A stretch of 7,343 nt of DNA from B18-G2 sp964432835. GTDB taxonomy: Archaea; Thermoplasmatota; E2; DHVEG-1; B18-G2. The stretch is taken from NCBI GenBank assembly GCA_964432835.1, contig CAYSPA010000057.1:1-7343 (forward strand), in the 5' to 3' direction. The notes under the pieces are model-generated. The model did no database searches and was not told where the DNA came from. It saw nothing but the letters and a program-made list of their open reading frames with translations. The position numbers and the translations under genes were made by a program. Below, piece after piece: positions 1-5,508 of the stretch. The stretch's first letter is position 1; every line of letters starts with the position of its first letter.

Positions 1-41
1 CCGCCCACGTCGGCTTTAATCAGGCTGAATGTTACTTTCAT
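1..41 (-). CDS. Fructose-1,6-bisphosphate aldolase/phosphatase, N-terminus only (runs off the left edge)
   Basis: Only the first 13 complete codons are present. They read MKVTFSLIKADVGG when the partial last codon (GG-, glycine in every case) is counted. This matches the N-terminus of the archaeal bifunctional FBP aldolase/phosphatase (FBPase type V, PF01950), where the Ser-x-Ile-Lys-Ala-Asp-(Val/Ile)-Gly block carries an early metal-binding aspartate. The family condenses triose phosphates and removes the 1-phosphate, giving fructose 6-phosphate for gluconeogenesis in the cytoplasm. The ATG start is supported by a strong Shine-Dalgarno sequence 5-6 nt upstream and a TATA-like box about 40 bp upstream. 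The gene follows the MscS gene on the same strand after 98 bp but has its own promoter signals. The call rests on a short stretch, so the rest of the gene would be needed for certainty. Confidence 0.78.
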   Translation of the reverse strand, partial: MKVTFSLIKADVG

Positions 42-46
42 CTACT

Positions 47-54
47 CCACCTCC
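47..54 (-). promoter_or_regulatory. Strong Shine-Dalgarno sequence of the aldolase/phosphatase gene
   Basis: On the minus strand this reads GGAGGTGG, five bases before the ATG at 41-39. It is close to the ideal complement of the 16S rRNA 3' end and fixes the start of the partial gene. Confidence 0.8.
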
Positions 55-75
55 ATTAACGGTAACGGGAAACCC

Positions 76-85
76 TTATTTAATG
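76..85 (-). promoter_or_regulatory. Probable archaeal TATA box for the aldolase/phosphatase gene
   Basis: The minus strand reads CATTAAATAA, preceded by purine-rich AAAG that could serve as a BRE. Transcription starting about 25 bp downstream would begin near position 55, just ahead of the Shine-Dalgarno sequence, giving a leader of roughly 14 nt. A tandem hexamer, CCGTTA CCGTTA (plus-strand positions 57-68), lies between this box and the predicted start site. Confidence 0.5.
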
Positions 86-139
86 CTTTGCTGACACCGT
101 GTAAAATCGCGCCGACAGTAATCAACTCAAAGAGCCTTT

Positions 140-1231
140 TTACTGTTGCTTCCCTAAGTATATCGTCTGAGTCGGGAACGCCATCTCTATGCCCTCCTTC
201 TCAAAAGCCTCCTTTATCCTGAAGTTTATTTCCTGCTGGGTATCCATGTACTTTATGTAGTCCTTGGTTTTCAGATAGTATACGATTTCAAAATTGAGAC
301 TGTAAGGTCCAAATTCCTTGAAATGAACTCTCTCAAGCTGATCAACGTACTGGAGTTTTTCAGGGTCAATAATATCTTTTATGATTTCAGGTATCTTCTT
401 CAGCTTTTCCAGAGGAGTGTCATATGTCACACCGATTGTGAAGGAAACCCTCCTCCTTCGCATCTTCTTGAAATTTCTGATTTCCTTGTTTATGAGTTCT
501 CTGTTGGAGACAACAAGCTCTTCACCCTGTAGAAGCTCTATCCTGGTGGACTTTATTCCTATTTTCTTGACAGTTCCCATGTACTCTCCAATAATGATGA
601 AATCTCCAACCTCAAAGGGTCTGTCAAAGTATATGGTGAATGCGCTGAATATGTCGCCGAGTATATTCTGCATGGCGAGACCTATCGCGAGACCTCCAAT
701 TCCCAATCCTACAACAACACTGCTCAAATCTATATGAAAAACCGACAGTATCGCAAGAAAGGCAAAAAGGGCGATTGTACCCTGTATCATCTTTTTAAGC
801 ACGAACAGAAGATGTTTGCTGATTTCCTTTCCCTTTCTTTCCCTCTTTTCAGCATACCATCCTATCAGAACATTCAGGACCCTTATTATGGCAAATGCTA
901 TCAGAAGAATCTCCGCAACCTTGAAAAATGAATCAACGTAGAAAGCATACTTCCTTATGATGGAAAGCGATGCTACAGCAAAATAGATACCGGCTATCAG
1001 TATCAGCAGATATATCGGCATCTTGATGTTTTCTATGATCAGATCATCAAGTTTCGTTTTGGTCTTTTCCGCAAGTCTCTTTATGTATCTTTCAAAAATA
1101 ATGTATACCGTCCACCCAATTATGATTGCCATCAGAAATATCAGGATGGATACTATTATTTCACCCATATATTGCGGAATTCCCAGTTCTTTGGATATCG
1201 CGTTTGCGAGATCCGTCGCGAGATCATTCAT
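140..1231 (-). CDS. MscS-family small-conductance mechanosensitive channel
   Basis: This 363-residue membrane protein belongs to the MscS family (PF00924), which opens under membrane tension to release solutes during hypo-osmotic shock. Hydrophobic segments fall at about 23-46, 71-90, 103-126 and 147-166. They are followed by the pore-lining helix at about 170-200, rich in Gly and Ala (VVGLGIGGLAIGLAMQN), the family hallmark. Next comes the beta domain (FDRPFEVGDFI, about 202-212) and an alpha/beta cytoplasmic vestibule ending with the conserved-looking MAFPTQTIY at about 350-358. It therefore has five predicted helices, two more than E. coli MscS, as is common in archaeal homologues. The ATG at 1231 lacks a clear Shine-Dalgarno sequence. 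A weak TATA-like TTTTATCA lies about 20 bp upstream (1248-1255), so a leaderless transcript is possible. Ion preference cannot be read from sequence. Confidence 0.95.
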   Translation of the reverse strand: MNDLATDLANAISKELGIPQYMGEIIVSILIFLMAIIIGWTVYIIFERYIKRLAEKTKTKLDDLIIENIKMPIYLLILIAGIYFAVASLSIIRKYAFYVDSFFKVAEILLIAFAIIRVLNVLIGWYAEKRERKGKEISKHLLFVLKKMIQGTIALFAFLAILSVFHIDLSSVVVGLGIGGLAIGLAMQNILGDIFSAFTIYFDRPFEVGDFIIIGEYMGTVKKIGIKSTRIELLQGEELVVSNRELINKEIRNFKKMRRRRVSFTIGVTYDTPLEKLKKIPEIIKDIIDPEKLQYVDQLERVHFKEFGPYSLNFEIVYYLKTKDYIKYMDTQQEINFRIKEAFEKEGIEMAFPTQTIYLGKQQ

Positions 1232-1457
1232 TAAGCTCAGATTATAGTGATAAAACTCTTAAGTCTTTCTGGAACGGGGTACTGCGAAGTTAATTGTGGA
1301 TACTCCCCATTGGTTATCTTGTTATTATATAGCACGTCTAAAGATAGAGATTTCACTCATCTATAAATAATTTCGAAGTACCCTAGAAGGGATTTACGGA
1401 AGCTTTTGTGCACATCTTCACAGGGAGAGAAATTTCTGTTGTTCATCAGGATCTCAT
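1232..1457. other. Intergenic stretch with no recognisable gene
   Basis: This is the left part of a 607-bp stretch without an intact gene. No open frame of useful length, tRNA or strong terminator was seen on either strand. It holds one good plus-strand TATA-like box (1361-1370) and a minor CCCT-aga-AGGG inverted repeat at 1381-1391. Short open pieces near 1410-1457 may be the eroded start of the relic that follows, but I cannot align them to anything. Confidence 0.6.
1361..1370 (+). promoter_or_regulatory. Orphan TATA-like box upstream of a decayed gene
   Basis: CTATAAATAA is close to the archaeal TATA consensus. Transcription would start near 1390-1395 and run into the surface-protein relic at 1458-1833 and not into an intact gene. 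It may be the surviving promoter of the decayed gene, the promoter of a small RNA, or a chance AT-rich match. Confidence 0.3.
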
Positions 1458-1833
1458 GACTTTGGATATATGGCCCCGGCGAGAAAGCATCCACTGAATT
1501 TGAGGTATGGGCATGCTGTGGATGTCAAGGAGGTCTCTATTTCGATATTGTAGAAAACCGCAGCTGAATCGATGTGAGCCCAACAAGTGGTTGTTCAAGG
1601 GGAGAAAGAGTTCCTATAACGGTGACCGTTGATACAACAGGTTTATTAATTGGGGGCGATACAGAGAAAGTGAGTATCTACATCAACAACAAATTCGTTT
1701 CAACGCTCACGGCGGCGCCGTACACGTAGCGTGGAGAAGACCCGGTTTCATGTTGTACAGATTGAAAGTAGAGGCATCCAGCAGATTCGACGAAACATCA
1801 TCTGATCAGTTGATGATCCCGAAGATACTGTGA
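1458..1833 (+). pseudogene. Relic of an exported surface protein: BACON-like domain followed by an Ig-like domain
   Basis: Reading from 1469 in one frame gives a typical BACON-like pattern (PF13004/PF19190 type). It runs GPGEKASTEFEVW (about 1472-1510), LYFDIVEN (about 1535-1558), a TGA stop at 1565-1567, IDVSPTSG (1568-1591) and ITVTVDTTGL (about 1616-1645). The stop sits where the family has its conserved Trp, so TGG to TGA is the simplest explanation. The same frame continues as an Ig-like strand pattern, KVSIYINNKFVSTLTAAPYT (1667-1726), then stops at 1727. A shift of one base restores VAW and then LKVEASSRFDETSSDQL (about 1762-1812), the expected end of a Big_7-like domain (PF17957), finishing at a TGA at 1831-1833. 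A DFG triplet just upstream (1458-1466), in a third frame, fits the expected start of the BACON repeat. There is no usable start codon or signal peptide. Two stops plus at least two frameshifts indicate decay and not a single sequencing error. The relic ends 5 bp from the convergent gene at 1839. Confidence 0.7.
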
Positions 1834-1838
1834 GCGAT

Positions 1839-2210
1839 TCAGGAGAAACCGAGGTCGTCAAATATCCTCTTTTCTTCCCTTTTCCCTTTCAACCACATTA
1901 CCAGCTGGTGCGCAAACAACCATCCAAAATATCCCATAAAAAAGCCAAAGAATCCACCCAGACTAAGAGTGACTATTTGTTGTAGAAATTCGTAGCTCTG
2001 GGTGAGGAACATGATGCTTACGCTGATTATCACGTATACGAGTATGAGAAAGAGAAACCATCTGACCGCATAGGTGGTGATCATCAGTGTTTTGGTGGGT
2101 ATTTTGTAAAGCACATCTGAAAAATTTTTCTTATCTCTCTTAAACCTGACACGAACGGGTTTTGCCAGTTTCATCCTTTTCTTTGGTATCAATTTTCTCT
2201 TCGGAATCAA
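1839..2210 (-). CDS. Small basic membrane protein with two predicted helices, function unknown
   Basis: I do not recognise this 123-residue protein. Its first 28 residues include 14 Lys or Arg. Two hydrophobic helices follow, at about 44-69 and 80-104; the second is rich in Gly and Phe (GGFFGFFMGYFGWLF). The protein ends in a short charged tail. By the positive-inside rule the basic N-terminus should face the cytoplasm, giving a hairpin topology with both ends inside. The start is TTG at 2210, chosen because AGGAGGG lies seven bases upstream; the first ATG (2174) is too far from it. It is the last gene of the four-gene operon, 49 bp after the geranylgeranyl reductase homologue. The basic tail might bind acidic lipids or nucleic acid, but that is speculation. 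The relic on the other strand stops just beyond its 3' end. Confidence 0.8.
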   Translation of the reverse strand: MIPKRKLIPKKRMKLAKPVRVRFKRDKKNFSDVLYKIPTKTLMITTYAVRWFLFLILVYVIISVSIMFLTQSYEFLQQIVTLSLGGFFGFFMGYFGWLFAHQLVMWLKGKREEKRIFDDLGFS

Positions 2211-2217
2211 CCTTTTA

Positions 2218-2224
2218 CCCTCCT
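2218..2224 (-). promoter_or_regulatory. Shine-Dalgarno sequence that decides a TTG start
   Basis: The minus strand reads AGGAGGG, separated by seven bases from the TTG at 2210-2208. No other start codon is at a suitable distance, so this site is the main reason for placing the start of the small membrane protein at TTG. Confidence 0.75.
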
Positions 2225-2259
2225 AGCCTGTAAAGCGTATTGGTTTTTTGGTATAAAAA

Positions 2260-3306
2260 CTATGTGGATTTGGTATCGCCTTCCTTGGGTGAGCCGGCAA
2301 AAATCTTCATCAGCAGTTTTATCCACCTGTAAGCCCTCTCCTCCCCTCTGTAAGATATGAAACTCGCCAGGCGGTAAATCCTGTACGATTGTTTGAACAA
2401 CTTTTTCAGATGTTTTTTCCACTCATTTTCATACAGATGGAGCTCCATCGAGCCACTTTTCAAACATTTTGATATTGTATCTGCGGCCAGCCTACCGCAG
2501 ACCATTGATGGTAAATTTCCGGCTCCCACGGCGGTCATTATCTGAGAAGCAGCATCCCCAACCAGAAGAAAGTTCTTACCATAGGTTTTTACGGGCAACG
2601 AAAATGGAATGGCAGCTCCCCTAACGTCTTTCATTTCGAATCTCGATTTGAATCTGTTCGCATATGTGCTGAATCCTTCTGTTTTTGCGCTCCCTATGCC
2701 CACATTCCAGAATCCTTTCTTGGGAAAAGCCCATGCATAGCCTTCGACGGTTATGCTTTTGCCGAACCAGATGTATGCTTTATTTTCATCAAATCCTTCC
2801 ATGTGGTCGACGTGTCCCTCTATTGCCACGCCTATCTTTGGGGGTTTGATACCCATGGATTCCCTCACCAGTGACCTCGCACCATCCGCACCAACTATTA
2901 TTCTGGCTGATATTTCCTGCGGATACACCACATTACCCTTGATCTTCTGAACTTTCTCTCCCATCCTTATTTCTCCACCCAGTTTTTCCGCCTGATGAGC
3001 CATCTCCTTTTCAACTTCCCCTTTATCAATCATGAAGAAATGGATAGGTACGGTCAGGGCTTTGTCTTTTATAATAAACACCACTTCGTTGATTTCTCTC
3101 TCAACACCCTTTTTGCTCCCATAGAGGTCAAAAAAATCAAAATCAATGTATGATGGAAGTATCCCCTCACCACAGGGTTTCTGAAAAAATTTCGTATGCT
3201 CTTCAAGCAAAACAAAATCTACCCCTTCCTCAGCCAGATATTTTGCAGTGGTCAAACCAGCCAAACCTCCGCCAACTATCACGACGTCCCTTTTCTCCAT
3301 TGTCAT
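2260..3306 (-). CDS. Geranylgeranyl reductase-family FAD-dependent oxidoreductase
   Basis: This is an FAD enzyme of the geranylgeranyl reductase superfamily (TIGR02032 type). In archaea, members saturate the double bonds of geranylgeranyl chains in ether lipids, acting at the membrane. Visible motifs, counted from the ATG at 3306, are a Rossmann dinucleotide fold with GGGLAG at about 12-17, CGEG at 45-48 (the family's Cys-Gly region near the flavin), GADGARS at about 139-145, YAWAFPK at 190-196 (the family's substrate-site motif), and GDAASQ at 250-255, the second FAD-binding motif. The protein is about 348 residues, shorter than many archaeal members (about 390-450), mostly through a short C-terminal part. 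The start is uncertain: GTG at 3309, ATG at 3306 and ATG at 3300 are in frame. ATG 3306 overlaps the preceding TGA stop by one base, suggesting translational coupling to the GTPase gene. The substrate could be another isoprenoid. Confidence 0.88.
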   Translation of the reverse strand: MTMEKRDVVIVGGGLAGLTTAKYLAEEGVDFVLLEEHTKFFQKPCGEGILPSYIDFDFFDLYGSKKGVEREINEVVFIIKDKALTVPIHFFMIDKGEVEKEMAHQAEKLGGEIRMGEKVQKIKGNVVYPQEISARIIVGADGARSLVRESMGIKPPKIGVAIEGHVDHMEGFDENKAYIWFGKSITVEGYAWAFPKKGFWNVGIGSAKTEGFSTYANRFKSRFEMKDVRGAAIPFSLPVKTYGKNFLLVGDAASQIMTAVGAGNLPSMVCGRLAADTISKCLKSGSMELHLYENEWKKHLKKLFKQSYRIYRLASFISYRGEERAYRWIKLLMKIFAGSPKEGDTKST

Positions 3307-4517
3307 CACGCCTTGGCAACGATTTTTATGATATCGCCATTCTTCAACTCATAATCCGCCCCAATAACCCTGTGGGTTCTCGCATCTATGGCTTTTATAA
3401 ATCCCTCCCCAAGCTCGGTGTGGATTTTGTACGCGAGGTCTCTTGCTGTACTGCCCTTGGGCATGAGAAAGGCATCGGGGAGAACTCTTCCATCCTTGTC
3501 CGTTAGGTGATGTTCATCCTCTACCGGATAAACAACAATGAGGTTGAGCAACTCAAAGGCGGATCTTTCTATGCACTCCTGCACTCCGGTCGAGCCATAA
3601 ACATCCAGGACTTTCTCCTTTATAAAATGAAGGGCGGATTTTTGTTTCTCGTCGAGTTTGCTATCATCCTTTATAGTAAAACTCGAAGATCCGGGCAGAT
3701 AATCTATGAGACCCGCCTTCGAAGCCCTTCTGAGAGCCAGTTCCGCTTCCGCAGATGTCGGTATGCCGAGATATCCCTTTTCCTTCAATCTGTTTAAAAT
3801 CTCCTCCATTTTATCTTTGGAGATGAGGTCACACTTGTTCAGAGCAACTATCATCGGTTTGCTGATCCTTCTGAGCTCGAAGGCGAATTTCAGGATGTCC
3901 TCCTCGCTCCAGTCCGAGGGTTTCTCGGGATTAAGACCCAGGTTCATTATGGCTTTGTGTATCTGATTTTCCTTTATCTTCAATCCAGCCAGTTTCTCGG
4001 CAAGCATCCTTTCAAATTTTATCTTGCCAACCTCACACTGTCTGGCTATCCTGTTCCAGTCCTTGCCCAGTATACCGGCAAACCAGTAGCATATCTCTTC
4101 TTCAAGAAAATCCACATCTCTGATGGGATCGTGCGTTCCGACATCACATGGTCTACCCTCATCATCTGTTGAACCCGATGCATCCACAATATGGATGAAG
4201 GCATCAGCCTGTCTCAAATCATCGAGAAACTTGTTTCCAAGACCGCGCCCCTCGTGGGCGCCGGGCACGAGACCAGCAACATCTATAGCTTCTATAGGTA
4301 TCAACCTTGTACCGTCAATACATCTTGAGTTGTTCGGATTACACTTTACGTTGAACTCCTTACACGGGCATTTCGCTCTCACATACATTATACCGATATT
4401 TGCATCTATCGTTGTGAAAGGATAGCTCGCTATCTCCACCATCGATTCGGTTGCCGCAGAAAAGAAGGTTGATTTTCCAACATTTGGCTTGCCAACTATC
4501 CCTATCTGCATGCTCAT
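3306..4517 (-). CDS. YchF/Obg-like translation-associated GTPase (archaeal type) with TGS domain
   Basis: This 403-residue P-loop protein belongs to the Obg/YchF group of TRAFAC NTPases, universal factors that associate with the ribosome. It has the Walker A motif GKPNVGKS at 9-16, a switch I region around YPFTTIDANIG (32-42), the G3 motif DVAGLV at 79-84 followed by PGAHEGRGLGNKFL, the G4 motif NKCD at 227-230 and G5-like TSAEAE at 254-259. A C-terminal TGS domain covers about 326-402. Between switch I and G3 lies CPCKEFNVKCNPNNSRC (50-66), four cysteines typical of the archaeal branch and possibly metal-binding. G4 reads NKCD, close to the canonical NKxD, whereas bacterial YchF has NxxE and prefers ATP, so this branch is more likely to use GTP. 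The start at ATG 4517 has GGAGTG seven bases upstream. The gene begins 6 bp after the polymer-forming protein gene and overlaps the next gene by one base. Confidence 0.96.
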   Translation of the reverse strand: MSMQIGIVGKPNVGKSTFFSAATESMVEIASYPFTTIDANIGIMYVRAKCPCKEFNVKCNPNNSRCIDGTRLIPIEAIDVAGLVPGAHEGRGLGNKFLDDLRQADAFIHIVDASGSTDDEGRPCDVGTHDPIRDVDFLEEEICYWFAGILGKDWNRIARQCEVGKIKFERMLAEKLAGLKIKENQIHKAIMNLGLNPEKPSDWSEEDILKFAFELRRISKPMIVALNKCDLISKDKMEEILNRLKEKGYLGIPTSAEAELALRRASKAGLIDYLPGSSSFTIKDDSKLDEKQKSALHFIKEKVLDVYGSTGVQECIERSAFELLNLIVVYPVEDEHHLTDKDGRVLPDAFLMPKGSTARDLAYKIHTELGEGFIKAIDARTHRVIGADYELKNGDIIKIVAKA

Positions 4518-4523
4518 AATTCT

Positions 4524-5444
4524 TCACTCCAGGGCATCTTCGATCTCATCCACAATATCCGCACCGGAATTAAACCTTATCAATTTTTCCTCAATCTTTT
4601 CTCTGTCAACCTTCTCAAACAGGACACCTCTTCTGGCGAGAAGTTTTCCGTATATGGTTGCACTCTTCGGTAGATAAACCTTTTTCCCCTCCACATCTCC
4701 ATGAATCTTTACCTTTTCGTTCAGGTAAATGTCTCCATCGGTTTCCACGTTTCCGAATATCTCGACTTTTCTGCCCACGACTATATCGGACTCCGAAAGT
4801 ATCGAACCGTGTACAATACTTTCGTCACCGATATTCACCAGACCGGGTGCTTCAAAATTACCGATTATTCGGCATCTGTTTCCTATAAGAAGACCATCTG
4901 AAGTTTTTGTTTTCTGTATGCCGAGATGAATTCCATTTGGTATGAACAGGAACTTTTCCGATATCGGTATAGATTTACCGCTCTCTTCGAGTTGTTCTAT
5001 CAACTTTTCGATTTCCTCACTCTTCCCCAACCTGAGGAGCTGTAGAAGATATAGGAATATGTAGATTATGAGAGGTAGAGGACTTCTTATGTTTATCCAA
5101 CCTTTTGCTTCAAATCCCTCCCTTATCTCAACATTGTCTCCGACATCCAGGTCTCCTTTGACGGAGAGTTTACCATCTATCATCACTCTGTTCCCCACAT
5201 AGACGTTTCCATCGCTGGACACACTGCCCTTAATCCTGGAGAACATATCGATGTATATGTCATCCTTTGCAACGAGATCTCCCTTCACCTCCGCTCTTTC
5301 CCCTATGAAAATCCTGCCTTCCGTCTTGAAACCGAAGTCGGCGCCGGCGTTGTCGCCTATTATTACGTCTCCATCCGTCACAATCAGATGTTCCTCGAAC
5401 TTTGTGTCCCCTGGTATAAGAAGTGTTTTTCTGTCGAAAGGCAT
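4524..5444 (-). CDS. Polymer-forming (bactofilin-like) beta-helix protein with a central hydrophobic insertion
   Basis: This is a bactofilin-like protein (PF04519 type, annotated in archaea as polymer-forming cytoskeletal). Counting from the ATG at 5444 (306 residues), residues about 20-117 form short Gly- and Val-rich beta-helix coils such as GDVIIGDNA and GNVYVGNRVMIDGKL. A strongly hydrophobic stretch, SPLPLIIYIFLYLLQLLRLG (121-140), and a charged helix (EEIEKLIEQLEE, 143-154) interrupt it. A second beta-helix block covers about 160-267, and the tail is acidic (DEIEDALE). The hydrophobic insertion could hold filaments against the membrane. A TTG at 5453 is also in frame (309 residues). ATG 5444 is preferred because a TATA-like box is centred 27 bp upstream, giving a leaderless transcript, and because no clear Shine-Dalgarno sequence serves either start. 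It is the first gene of the operon. An acyltransferase-type left-handed beta-helix is less likely because no catalytic histidine or hexapeptide pattern is obvious. Confidence 0.85.
   Translation of the reverse strand: MPFDRKTLLIPGDTKFEEHLIVTDGDVIIGDNAGADFGFKTEGRIFIGERAEVKGDLVAKDDIYIDMFSRIKGSVSSDGNVYVGNRVMIDGKLSVKGDLDVGDNVEIREGFEAKGWINIRSPLPLIIYIFLYLLQLLRLGKSEEIEKLIEQLEESGKSIPISEKFLFIPNGIHLGIQKTKTSDGLLIGNRCRIIGNFEAPGLVNIGDESIVHGSILSESDIVVGRKVEIFGNVETDGDIYLNEKVKIHGDVEGKKVYLPKSATIYGKLLARRGVLFEKVDREKIEEKLIRFNSGADIVDEIEDALE
4525..4530 (-). promoter_or_regulatory. Shine-Dalgarno sequence of the YchF-like GTPase gene
   Basis: The minus strand reads GGAGTG, seven bases before the ATG at 4517. It lies in the last codons of the preceding polymer-forming protein gene, fitting tightly packed operon translation, and it favours the first of two nearby ATGs. 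Confidence 0.6.
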
Positions 5445-5508
5445 CGAGAACAAACAAGTCCTGCCAAATTAAAAAGATTTATGATTCCGGAGGGCATACG
5501 CTGGTGAA
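5445..5508. promoter_or_regulatory. Divergent promoter region with a shared AT-rich TATA block
   Basis: Only 64 bp separate the ATG of the polymer-forming protein (minus, 5444) from the GTG of the transporter (plus, 5509). On the minus strand TTTTTAATT (plus positions 5467-5475) is centred 27 bp from the ATG, ideal for a leaderless transcript. On the plus strand the same block reads AATTAAAAA, and the overlapping GATTTATGA (5476-5484) is centred about 29 bp from the GTG. The two TATA elements overlap, so TBP binding for one direction may exclude the other. Confidence 0.55.

Noticed and set aside
381..737. Plus-strand open frame of 118 codons opposite the MscS gene
   Set aside because: It is a shadow of the MscS coding sequence, Ser- and Pro-rich with no domain pattern.
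1381..1391. Small inverted repeat CCCT-aga-AGGG
   Set aside because: The 4-bp arms with a 3-base loop are too short to support a terminator or structured RNA, and no T-run follows.
1618..1630. Near-perfect 13-bp palindrome AACGGTGACCGTT
   Set aside because: It falls within the conserved-looking part of the BACON-like relic (ITVTV region), so codon content explains it better than an operator.
1232..1838. Search for tRNA, CRISPR or mobile element in the largest gene-free stretch
   Set aside because: No cloverleaf, repeated spacers, terminal inverted repeats or transposase-like frame could be seen.
2207..2422. Minus-strand open frame of 71 codons overlapping the end of the geranylgeranyl reductase gene
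   Set aside because: It lies mostly inside the real gene in another frame, has no recognisable motif, and the Shine-Dalgarno and TTG at 2210 belong to the next gene.
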